DNA from: Prevotellaceae bacterium UBA4372
GTDB lineage: Bacteria > Bacteroidota > Bacteroidia > Bacteroidales > Bacteroidaceae
Direction of reading: 5' to 3'
Length of the DNA stretch: 23,009 bases
Assembly (NCBI GenBank): GCA_002391275.1
Contig: DGSC01000040.1
Location: 1 to 23,009 of the forward strand
Shown here: positions 1 to 5,876 of the stretch, in pieces
Layout of the letters: every line of letters begins with the position of its first letter
Numbering within the stretch: position 1 is the stretch's first letter
Notes under the pieces: model-generated
What the model saw: the letters and a program-made list of their open reading frames with translations, nothing else
What the model was told of the DNA's origin: nothing
The model's database searches: none
Position numbers and translations under genes: made by a program

Positions 1-145
1 CGTCAGCATCCGCTGGTTCTGGAACAAGCCCCGCTTCCGCAAGTACGGCGGCACCCGCTCCGCCACCATCAAGGCCCAGTACGTCGATACCCGTGGCAAG
101 GCCGTTCCCGACGTGAGCCTCACCGTCAAGAGAAACGTTCAATAA
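1..145 (+). CDS. 3' end of an upstream recoded-lipoprotein paralogue (partial)
   Basis: The reading frame starting at base 2 encodes the last 47 residues of a protein and ends at TAA 143-145. It is identical in DNA and protein to the C-terminus of the next gene (164-2107), so two tandem genes share the same C-terminal domain. The fragment is GC-rich, uses CGC for Arg and TGG for Trp, and contains no TGA. The 18-nt gap to the next ATG suggests co-transcription. Whether the missing upstream part also carries in-frame TGA codons cannot be seen here. The window edge may coincide with an assembly break at this repeat. Confidence 0.6.
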   Translation, partial: VSIRWFWNKPRFRKYGGTRSATIKAQYVDTRGKAVPDVSLTVKRNVQ

Positions 146-147
146 TA
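1..147 (+). repeat. 147-bp perfect direct repeat, copy 1
   Basis: Bases 1-147 are identical to 1963-2109 and diverge at the next base. The repeat covers the C-terminal 47 codons and stop of the tandem lipoprotein genes. The left limit is unknown because it meets the window edge. Confidence 0.95.
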
Positions 148-163
148 AATCATCCTAATCCCT

Positions 164-2107
164 ATGACCTGAAAATCCCTGCTCCGCCAACTCACCTCCA
201 TAGCCCTGACCCTCGCCCTCGCCGTGCCCTTGTTCACGTCGTGCAGCAAGGAGGAGAAGGAGGTCGTAACGCCAGCCCCGCCTACGCCAGATAAGCCGCA
301 GGAGGTGGTGGTGACTGCGCCAACGATTGAGGTGAGGATGTCGGAGGTGAATGTGTTCTGAGGTGCCAAGGTGGCACAGGCAGACACGCTCCTGCTCATT
401 GGCAACGACACGGTGGCCTCTTGGAGTTTGGGCAACGCAATGCTCAAGTCCATCACGCTGGTCTTCAATGGCGACACCATCAGCTTCGGCACCGTGCTCA
501 ACGAGGCAGGCTTCTTGACGTTGTGAGTGATGAATGATAAGGATAAATATGTCAGCAAATCCATCAATATCAAGGATGAAGCCTTATATGGAGTAGAGAA
601 GCTAAAGCAAGCTGCTATGAAAGTCGATAATGAAATCAATCTACTAGAGTGAATCACTTTCGCTGATGGAGTAGAGCTAGTAAAGGTAGAAGTAGAGATA
701 GATGGACAGCGTATGAGTATACCAGAGCCATATCATTTCTCGCCAGAGTATCCATGAGTATGTAATGTAATCTTCACTGTAAAATGAAAGTCAGGTAATA
801 GTGCAGAGATAAATGTGGATAATCTAACTATCAAACCCCTGGATTATAATGCTCCGTCCCTAGAGTCTGCCAATCCTATCCAGGAATACTTCTCACGATA
901 CAATAATCTCACTCCAAAAACTAAAGAATTTATCTATCAGCATCTACTCACTTCTTATCTATGTATGGATAGGTATCATCAGGATAATATGGAGTATATC
1001 CTCGTGGGTGAAGTTCCTGAGGAGTTCGAATGTGAAAATATATGAAGTAACTATTGATTGTACTACACGTGACATGCCGATCAAGGATACTGAAATCTAA
1101 AACATCTAGCACCAAAATCTATCATCAAAGCATGTTTTTGAACACGACTAGATTTGGAAAATTATATCAATCAACATCCTAATAAAGTCTTTATGGTGAG
1201 CTGCGCTGTCGATGCTCTATGATGACGCACCGCAGAGAATTTAAAAAGCGATCCTACATATGACGCACTAAAAAGGATACTATGAAATGAAAATATCATT
1301 GTAAGCTGTGCTATCGGTAATAATGGTAATAATATAAAGACACTAAATGAGAATAATCAAAAAGAAGAAAAATGATGATATAGCTCTCCATCTGTAAATA
1401 GTAATAAAAATAATAAAATAACTGTCGTATGATATGATCCGAGACATGATAACATTTTTTGATATAATACGGATAGTCGTCGTCCTGTATGATTCTGAGA
1501 ATGAAATATAGTAGTTCCTTTTATACCATTAGTTGGGTATGGTGGATATGAATGATGAGATTTGACTTGAGATACACACTCATCCTTCCCTACATCAGCT
1601 GAAAGCTGAAGTCTATGAAACTTCCTGTCTATACTTATGCATAACTATCCCTGAACCACTCTTGAAGATGCTATGACTATCATGTTAGATAATTATCTAC
1701 GTGAAGAAACTTTCAAATACAAAAATGATGACTGAAATATCGTAGATGGTGATAAGTGGTACTTCTTCGATACTGATAAATTTTTGAATAATGAGATATT
1801 GCACAAATCTGACATAGATGCCATTCAGCTCACCGGCGATGAGGTCGTCCTGCCCAGCGTTCCCGGCATCATCTATGAAGGGGAGGGCATCCAGTTCGAG
1901 TATGGCGGCCAAAAGTACGACGTCAGCGACACGTCCCACCTCACCTCCGCCCTCACCTCCGACGTCAGCATCCGCTGGTTCTGGAACAAGCCCCGCTTCC
2001 GCAAGTACGGCGGCACCCGCTCCGCCACCATCAAGGCCCAGTACGTCGATACCCGTGGCAAGGCCGTTCCCGACGTGAGCCTCACCGTCAAGAGAAACGT
2101 TCAATAA
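164..2107 (+). CDS. Recoded (UGA = Gly) lipoprotein with subtilase-like domain
   Basis: One frame runs 647 codons from ATG 164 to TAA 2107 with no internal TAA/TAG but 28 in-frame TGA (170, 359, 524, 650, 755, 785, 1043, 1055, 1070, 1091, 1139, 1220, 1223, 1283, 1373, 1376, 1430, 1460, 1490, 1496, 1502, 1553, 1556, 1568, 1607, 1616, 1652, 1733). TGG also occurs, so TGA is unlikely to be Trp. Read as Gly, TGA 1607 (residue 482) falls 8 residues after Ser474, as the conserved Gly does in subtilisin (S-x7-G). GNNGNN (385-390) resembles the oxyanion-hole Asn motif, and H304 in GHADQG is a possible catalytic His; the catalytic Asp is not clear. Residues 1-27 are a lipoprotein signal (LFTSC, Cys27, then SKEE). 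Codons 127-550 are AT-rich; both ends are GC-rich. The first TGA is codon 3, so no product forms without decoding UGA. Under the standard code it would be a pseudogene, which does not explain the missing TAA/TAG. The subtilase assignment is inference. Confidence 0.85.
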
Positions 2108-2109
2108 TA
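1963..2109 (+). repeat. 147-bp perfect direct repeat, copy 2
   Basis: This is the second copy of the repeat at 1-147, forming the 3' end of the recoded lipoprotein gene. Exact identity suggests recent duplication, gene conversion, or an assembly-graph repeat. Confidence 0.95.
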
Positions 2110-2136
2110 CGATGGAACATCGCAGACCCACCCAAT

Positions 2137-2160
2137 CAGGCGACCCGCAACGGTCGCCTG
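2137..2160 (+). terminator. Hairpin downstream of the recoded gene
   Basis: A perfect 9-bp stem (CAGGCGACC / GGTCGCCTG) with a 6-nt loop lies 30 nt after the TAA at 2107. It is followed by a moderately T-rich stretch rather than a clean T-run. It probably ends the lipoprotein transcript before the tRNA promoter. Confidence 0.55.
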
Positions 2161-2194
2161 TTGGCGTTTAATAAGCTGATTTCTGCCCGCGAAT

Positions 2195-2225
2195 TTTGTC
2201 AGATGAAAAAAAGTTTGTATTTTTG
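2195..2225 (+). promoter_or_regulatory. Bacteroidota promoter for the three-tRNA operon
   Basis: TTTG at 2195-2198, a 19-nt spacer, then TATTTTTG at 2218-2225 match the Bacteroidota primary sigma consensus (TTTG, 19-21 nt, TAnnTTTG). Transcription should start a few bases before the tRNA at 2241. This promoter ties the unusual tRNAs to a Bacteroidota host. Confidence 0.8.
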
Positions 2226-2240
2226 TGCCGAGAAATGGCT

Positions 2241-2333
2241 GCGGGTGTAGTGTAGTGGCAGCACGCAAGACTTCAGATCTTGATTCGGCGTACCTCCAGT
2301 GCGCAGGCGCGGGTTCGATTCCCGTCACCCGCT
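2241..2333 (+). tRNA. tRNA-Gly(UCA) with long variable arm; predicted UGA decoder
   Basis: A full cloverleaf is visible: 7-bp acceptor GCGGGTG/CACCCGC with discriminator T2333, D arm GTGT-AGTGGCA-GCAC, anticodon stem CAAGA/TCTTG with loop CTTCAGA (anticodon TCA at 2273-2275), and T arm GCGGG-TTCGATT-CCCGT. G1-C72, C2-G71, G3-C70 and U73 are bacterial tRNA-Gly identity features, and the D and T arms are tRNA-Gly-like. The variable region is 26 nt instead of 4-5 and folds into a 6-bp stem (2288-2293 / 2299-2304) with loop CTCCA. CCA is not encoded. A selenocysteine tRNA also has UCA and a long variable arm, but it should have an 8-bp acceptor and a long D stem, both absent here. Glycine charging is inferred from identity elements. 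Confidence 0.85.
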
Positions 2334-2348
2334 CAAGGACATGAGCAT

Positions 2349-2442
2349 AAGGGTATAGTGTAACGGCAGCACACAGGTCTCCGGGGCCTGACAGCCGGCT
2401 TCCAATCCGGCAGAGGTGGTTCGACTCCGCCTACCCTTGCCA
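2349..2442 (+). tRNA. Unusual long-variable-arm tRNA, anticodon CCG
   Basis: Acceptor AAGGGTA (2349-2355) pairs perfectly with TACCCTT (2432-2438); discriminator is G2439 and CCA is encoded (2440-2442). D arm GTGT-AACGGCA-GCAC; anticodon stem CAGGT/GCCTG (2374-2378/2386-2390) with loop CTCCGGG, anticodon CCG at 2381-2383; T arm GGTGG-TTCGACT-CCGCC. The variable arm is a 5-bp hairpin GCCGG/CCGGC (2394-2398/2407-2411) with loop CTTCCAAT. A CCG anticodon would read CGG, but no bacterial tRNA-Arg has a long variable arm. A1-U72, G73 and the CTCC start of the anticodon loop recall tRNA-Trp, G73 plus the long arm recalls tRNA-Ser, and the D arm recalls Gln/Gly. The amino acid is undetermined. Confidence 0.75.
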
Positions 2443-2455
2443 AGAAACAACACAT

Positions 2456-2546
2456 GCGGGCATAGTGTAACGGTAGCACACAGGTTTTCGGGGCCTGAAT
2501 GTCAGCTTCCAATCTGACAGAGGTGGTTCGACTCCGCCTGCCCGTG
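2456..2546 (+). tRNA. Unusual long-variable-arm tRNA, anticodon UCG
   Basis: This is a close paralogue of the preceding tRNA, with the same D arm type, anticodon stem and T arm. Acceptor GCGGGCA (2456-2462) pairs with TGCCCGT (2539-2545), with a G-U first pair and discriminator G2546; CCA is not encoded. The anticodon loop is TTTCGGG with TCG at 2488-2490, which would read CGA and CGG. The variable arm GTCAG/CTGAC (2501-2505/2514-2518) keeps the identical loop CTTCCAAT, although the stem bases differ from its paralogue and covary, so the hairpin is maintained by selection. Together the CCG/UCG pair covers CGR codons as Gln or Glu pairs do for their boxes. The amino acid is undetermined. Confidence 0.75.
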
Positions 2547-2554
2547 CAAGAGTC

Positions 2555-3556
2555 ATGGAAGAGCATAAAAGCACACAGCAGCCTCGTCCGAAGGACAATT
2601 TCACAGCTTGGGAAGCTCCACTGTATAATGACCTTCGCAAGCTTTTCTCGCGCTCACAGTTGCGCGAAGTGCTGACGCATAGTTCTTTCTACGAGAAGGA
2701 GGGAAAGGGTAACAGTCGCTATATCTTTGTAGGCATGTTCGTATTCAAGGGCATGGTGGCAGAAGTGTTATACCGATATTTCACTGGAGAAGGCACAAGG
2801 TTGCAGCATGTGTTGGGCAACCTCTTCCGCAATGAGCGGTTGGAGCGCCTGTTTGATGGTTGGAAGCTGCGTCAGTTTGTGCGAGCAGGTGAGAAATTTG
2901 ACATCGCAGCTCACAAGCACATCTTCGTATATGCTATCTTCGGCTATGTGACCACTTTGGACGAGAACACACGCAACTGGTTTATCTCCAAATATATCCT
3001 GAACGACGAGAGCAACCATCTCTTTCTGCACAGGAAACGCAACGCCAACTTGCTGGCTCAGGCGGATGCCATGGTGCGACAGGCCGATGGGCGCCGTCTC
3101 ACTTTGGAGATGGAAGTGACGGACGAGGGGAAGCATCGCGCCAAAGCCGTACTCTCTGACGGCAGTGTGCTCTGTGAAGCGGAAAGCAAGAGTTGGCGCT
3201 ATGCCCGTACCAAGGCGACCAAAATGGCACTCAACATCCTGGCTACGCCCTTCCGCAAGGAACTGTTATCCAATCCTGACTATCAGGCACGAGTGCTGGC
3301 ACGAGAAGAAGAAAGAGTGTCAAAACGGCGGGCAGAAGTGGAAGCCCGAGATGCGCAGCGAGAAGCCATACGCGCAGAAAAGGAGGCCAAACGAAAGGAA
3401 ATCGCCCGGGCTCGCGATGCAAAACGACGCAAGAGCCAGGCGGCAGCCAAGTTACGCAAGGCTGAGAATGCCCGACGTGCCGCTGCCAAGGCCGCAAAGG
3501 AGGCCAGACCCATGAGCGCGAATAAGCGGCGCTATTTGGAGGACAAGAAGAAATAG
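2555..3556 (+). CDS. Catalytically dead RNase III-like / dsRNA-binding protein with basic tail
   Basis: A 333-residue protein starting 8 nt after the third tRNA, so almost certainly in the same transcript. Residues 26-150 resemble an RNase III domain: LTHSSF at 40-45, then NSRYIFVGM at 53-61 where active enzymes have NERLEFLGD. The metal-binding Glu and Asp are therefore replaced (E to I, D to M), and the second acidic cluster (about 118-125) is also lost. Residues 165-230 look like a dsRNA-binding domain (GKHRAKAVLSDG, then an Ala/Lys-rich helix). Residues 245-333 form a highly charged Arg/Lys/Ala/Glu helix, likely an RNA-binding coiled coil. In that tail 11 of 19 Arg codons are CGA or CGG, the codons read by the two preceding tRNAs. 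It may bind or protect the structured tRNAs; that role is inference. It ends at TAG. Confidence 0.7.
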   Translation: MEEHKSTQQPRPKDNFTAWEAPLYNDLRKLFSRSQLREVLTHSSFYEKEGKGNSRYIFVGMFVFKGMVAEVLYRYFTGEGTRLQHVLGNLFRNERLERLFDGWKLRQFVRAGEKFDIAAHKHIFVYAIFGYVTTLDENTRNWFISKYILNDESNHLFLHRKRNANLLAQADAMVRQADGRRLTLEMEVTDEGKHRAKAVLSDGSVLCEAESKSWRYARTKATKMALNILATPFRKELLSNPDYQARVLAREEERVSKRRAEVEARDAQREAIRAEKEAKRKEIARARDAKRRKSQAAAKLRKAENARRAAAKAAKEARPMSANKRRYLEDKKK

Positions 3557-3604
3557 AATGGCCAAAGGAGGATTTTCATCGTGTTTATAAATAGATGCGG
3601 AGTG

Positions 3605-3659
3605 CGTCCGTAGGAAGCGTTTTCCTGTTTCCAGTCATACGATTGGGAAACATCGGACG
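3605..3659 (+). other. Nested hairpin after the tRNA/RNase III-like operon
   Basis: CGTCCG (3605-3610) pairs with CGGACG (3654-3659), and GTTTCC (3627-3632) with GGAAAC (3646-3651). It lies 50 nt after the TAG at 3556 and lacks a T-run. It may be a 3' stabilising structure or a weak terminator. Confidence 0.35.
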
Positions 3660-3699
3660 AATGGCATTCTGCTTGTTCGAAAATTAGACAATGTGAAAT

Positions 3700-3787
3700 T
3701 TAGAAAATAAGAAAGGCGGAGGCAGCCTCTTCCTTTCATATTATCTTATTTTCTTAATCTCTTATTATCTTATTTTTTTAATCTCTT
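3700..3787. repeat. AT-rich palindromic element with 24-bp tandem repeat
   Basis: The arm at 3700-3723 is roughly the reverse complement of 3725-3757, centred on GGCGGAGGC/GCCTCTTCC. The right arm runs into two 24-bp tandem units (3740-3763 and 3764-3787) differing at one base. A similar sequence (AAATAAGG..., GCCTCTTCTAATTCTC) is found inside lpdA near 5280-5368, so this looks like a dispersed palindromic repeat of the genome. Confidence 0.5.
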
Positions 3788-3866
3788 ATCTGGTGAGCCA
3801 CGGCTCAAAAGGTGTAACTTGCGTGTAGGGCTTCTGGAATGGAATTCTGTTGCTCATTGCATAAAC

Positions 3867-3911
3867 AAAAAAGACCCGCCGATTTAAGCATTGTAAAGAG
3901 GCTTGGCGGGT
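3867..3911 (-). terminator. Minus-strand intrinsic terminator
   Basis: On the minus strand ACCCGCC (3911-3905) pairs with GGCGGGT (3880-3874), with an inner AAGC/GCTT pairing (3904-3901 with 3889-3886), followed by a run of Ts (3872-3867). It lies only about 10 nt downstream of a minus-strand promoter at 3922-3929, so it is either an attenuator or the end of a very short RNA. Confidence 0.6.
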
Positions 3912-3921
3912 TCTCGTGGCG

Positions 3922-3929
3922 CAAAGGTA
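3922..3929 (-). promoter_or_regulatory. Bacteroidota -7 element (minus strand)
   Basis: TACCTTTG on the minus strand matches TAnnTTTG. No clean TTTG is visible at the expected -33 position. It would drive an RNA of about 49 nt ending at the terminator 3911-3867. Confidence 0.4.
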
Positions 3930-4032
3930 CTGCATTAATTGGGTATAGCCAATCTTTTTTGAATAAAAAGAATAAAGTTAGCCCAAGAAATCGTCGTTTT
4001 GCCTCAAAGTGTTGCCTCATCCTTTCTTTTGC

Positions 4033-4305
4033 CTACCTTTTCGAATCAATTTGCGCCAAAGCCCCTCTGACGTGCTTTTGATGCCAGTCGGACTTGGCTA
4101 ACGGCAGGAATGCCTCAAGAAAGAGTGTCAAATCATCCGAACGAATCTTACTCGCTCTGGAATGCACGGCTTGATTGGCAAAAGCCTTCGGCACTTGCAT
4201 GCTGACACTGGACGGCAAAGCGGATGGACGCGACGGCTGTGGCAACAAGGCATGCTGCAGCGCGGCCGCGAGATATGCAGCATGATCAGCGGTGGATGGC
4301 GACAA
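4033..4305 (-). CDS. Doubtful small hypothetical protein
   Basis: The minus frame ending at TAG (4033) is open and reads like normal coding sequence (mixed charged and hydrophobic residues, ending in ...ALAQIDSKR). Possible starts are TTG 4305 (90 residues) or ATG 4200 (55 residues, MQVPKAFANQ...). I recognise no family, signal peptide or membrane segment. It sits divergently upstream of lpdA. It could be a gene remnant, because the rest of 3557-4401 is non-coding and repeat-rich. Confidence 0.25.
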   Translation of the reverse strand: MSPSTADHAAYLAAALQHALLPQPSRPSALPSSVSMQVPKAFANQAVHSRASKIRSDDLTLFLEAFLPLAKSDWHQKHVRGALAQIDSKR

Positions 4306-4340
4306 AAAAACTGGTGAGTGAACAAAAAGTGTGAATATGA

Positions 4341-4372
4341 TTTGGCGGGAGACGCTTTTGTGTGTAACTTTG
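4341..4372 (+). promoter_or_regulatory. lpdA promoter
   Basis: TTTG at 4341-4344, a 20-nt spacer and TAACTTTG at 4365-4372 match the Bacteroidota consensus. The expected transcription start lies about 20 nt before the lpdA TTG start codon. Confidence 0.75.
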
Positions 4373-4401
4373 TGCCAACATAACAATAAAATCATTCTAT
4401 T

Positions 4402-5823
4402 TTGCAAGATCTCCTCATCATTGGCGCAGGCCCTGGCGGCTACAAGACCGCCCTCCATGCTACGCAGCACGGACTAAAGGTCACCATCTTCGAGGCTGGG
4501 CACGTCGGTGGCACCTGTCTCAACGTCGGATGTATCCCCACGAAGACCTACGTACACTCCGCCTCATTCGCTGAAGCCATCGAGCGGCAGCAGCAGGTGG
4601 TGGAGCAGCTGCGCTCGGGCGTCGAGACACTCCTCTCGCACCCCAATATCACCCTCGTCCGCGAGCGTGCCACGTTTGTCGATGCCCACACCGTTGAGAC
4701 GCCCAGCGGTCAGCGCTACTCAGCCGACAACATCATCATCGCCACCGGTTCCTTAACCAAATACATCCCAGTTGATGGCGTGAACGATCCTTGCGTGGTA
4801 GATTCCACCGGCCTGCTCTCCCTCAAGGAGCTGCCCCGTCGCCTATGCATCATCGGCGCCGGCGTCATCGGCATGGAGTTTGCCAGCGTCTTCCGCCGTT
4901 TCGGTTCAGAGGTAACAGTCGTGGAGTTCCTCAAGGAATGTCTGCCCGCCATCGATGCTGACATCGCCAAACGCCTGCGCAAAGTGATGGAGAAACAGGG
5001 CGTCACCTTTAATATGCAATGCGCCGTCAAGCGCATAGAAAACGGAACCGTCGTCTTCACAAACAAGAAGGGGCAGGACGAAAGCGTCGAGGCCGACGTC
5101 GTCCTGATAGCCACGGGGCGCAAACCCAACACCGAGGGTCTAAACCTCGAAGCCCTCGGCATCACACTCGAGCGCAATGGTGCCATCCCCGTGGATGGGG
5201 ACTTTGAAGTGACAGCCCACCCCCAACCCCTCCCCAAGGGAGAAGGGGGTGTCGATATTGCCTCAAGCGGAGAAGTGAAAATAATAAGAAATGAAGAAAA
5301 TAAGGAAATAGGAAATGGAGAAGCGCCAGCCTCTTCTAATTCTCTTAATTCCACATTTTCTAATTCTCCTCACCTCTACGCCATAGGCGACGTCAACGGC
5401 CGTCAGATGCTGGCCCACGCCGCCGAGTTCCAGGGCCACCACGTCGTCAACCGCATCCTCGGCATCGAGGACCATATCCGTTTCGACGTCATGCCCGCCG
5501 CCATCTTCACCACGCCCGAAGCTGCCTGTGTAGGCCCCTGCGAAGAACAGCTGAAGGAAAATGGCACGCCCTACGAATGTCATAAAGCTTTCTACCGCGC
5601 CAACGGAAAAGCCCTGTCAATGGGCGAGACCGAGGGTATGGTCAAGCTATGCTGTGAGCCTGGCGAGGGACGCCTCCTCAGCTGCCATGCCTACGGTGCC
5701 CACGCTGCCGACCTCGTGCAGGAAGCCACGGCATACATCACCCTCGGAGCCACTCTCCGCCAACTGCGAGAGACTGTACACATCCACCCCACCCTATCCG
5801 AGATACTCATCGAAGTCAGCTGA
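4402..5823 (+). CDS. lpdA: Dihydrolipoyl dehydrogenase with repeat-derived insertion
   Basis: This flavoprotein reoxidises dihydrolipoamide with NAD+ in 2-oxoacid dehydrogenase or glycine cleavage complexes. The 473-residue product starts at TTG 4402, since no ATG lies between the promoter and the FAD motif GAGPGGY (residues 8-14). The redox disulfide motif GGTCLNVGCIPTK is at about 36-48, the NAD-binding GAGVIGMEFAS near 152, the second FAD motif YAIGDVNGRQM after the insertion, and the C-terminal catalytic HIHPTLSE near the end. About 54 residues (5209-5370, VTAHPQPLPKGEGG... to ...FSNSP) interrupt the normally short link between GDFE and YAIGDV; they come from repeat DNA that kept the frame. 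The insertion falls in a loop next to the FAD site and may be tolerated. The gene ends at TGA, showing standard-code UGA use in the host. Confidence 0.93.
   Translation: MQDLLIIGAGPGGYKTALHATQHGLKVTIFEAGHVGGTCLNVGCIPTKTYVHSASFAEAIERQQQVVEQLRSGVETLLSHPNITLVRERATFVDAHTVETPSGQRYSADNIIIATGSLTKYIPVDGVNDPCVVDSTGLLSLKELPRRLCIIGAGVIGMEFASVFRRFGSEVTVVEFLKECLPAIDADIAKRLRKVMEKQGVTFNMQCAVKRIENGTVVFTNKKGQDESVEADVVLIATGRKPNTEGLNLEALGITLERNGAIPVDGDFEVTAHPQPLPKGEGGVDIASSGEVKIIRNEENKEIGNGEAPASSNSLNSTFSNSPHLYAIGDVNGRQMLAHAAEFQGHHVVNRILGIEDHIRFDVMPAAIFTTPEAACVGPCEEQLKENGTPYECHKAFYRANGKALSMGETEGMVKLCCEPGEGRLLSCHAYGAHAADLVQEATAYITLGATLRQLRETVHIHPTLSEILIEVS
5209..5370 (+). repeat. In-frame repeat insertion within lpdA
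   Basis: 162 bp (54 codons) interrupt the conserved protein. The first part contains the palindrome-like CCCCAACCCCTCC / GGGAGAAGGGG (about 5220-5250), a type of dispersed repeat. The second part, near 5280-5368, resembles the AT-rich palindrome at 3700-3787. The boundaries are set by where homology to ordinary dihydrolipoyl dehydrogenase stops and resumes. Confidence 0.6.
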
Positions 5824-5876
5824 AAAAACTATATTGAAAACAAATAAGTTCCACCGTGGGTAGAACGTAGAGTGAA

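Noticed and set aside
815..1045. Separate 76-residue gene
   Set aside because: It is only the longest TGA-free stretch of the recoded frame, not an independent gene.
164..2107. Reading UGA as tryptophan (code 4) in the lipoprotein gene
   Set aside because: TGG is already used for Trp, and the TGA sites fall at glycine positions of subtilase-like motifs, often in runs such as GG or GFGEG; Trp at 28 sites would be implausible.
164..2107. Selenoprotein or ordinary pseudogene
   Set aside because: 28 UGA codons are far too many for selenocysteine insertion, and a pseudogene should also have gathered TAA/TAG or frameshifts in 647 codons.
1697..2131. Minus-strand ORF over the GC-rich C-terminal domain
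   Set aside because: It is an antisense shadow of the recoded gene with low-complexity Gly/Ala/Val composition.
2241..2333. tRNA-Sec (selC)
   Set aside because: The acceptor is 7 bp and the D stem is 4 bp with a glycine-type sequence and U73; selenocysteine tRNA needs a longer acceptor and D stem.
3740..3787. CRISPR array
   Set aside because: There are only two adjacent 24-bp AT-rich units without spacers and no cas genes.
3786..3857. 23-codon minus-strand ORF (MSNRIPFQKPYTQV...)
   Set aside because: It is too short, with no recognised family or clear translation signal; kept only as a possible target of the attenuator-like unit.
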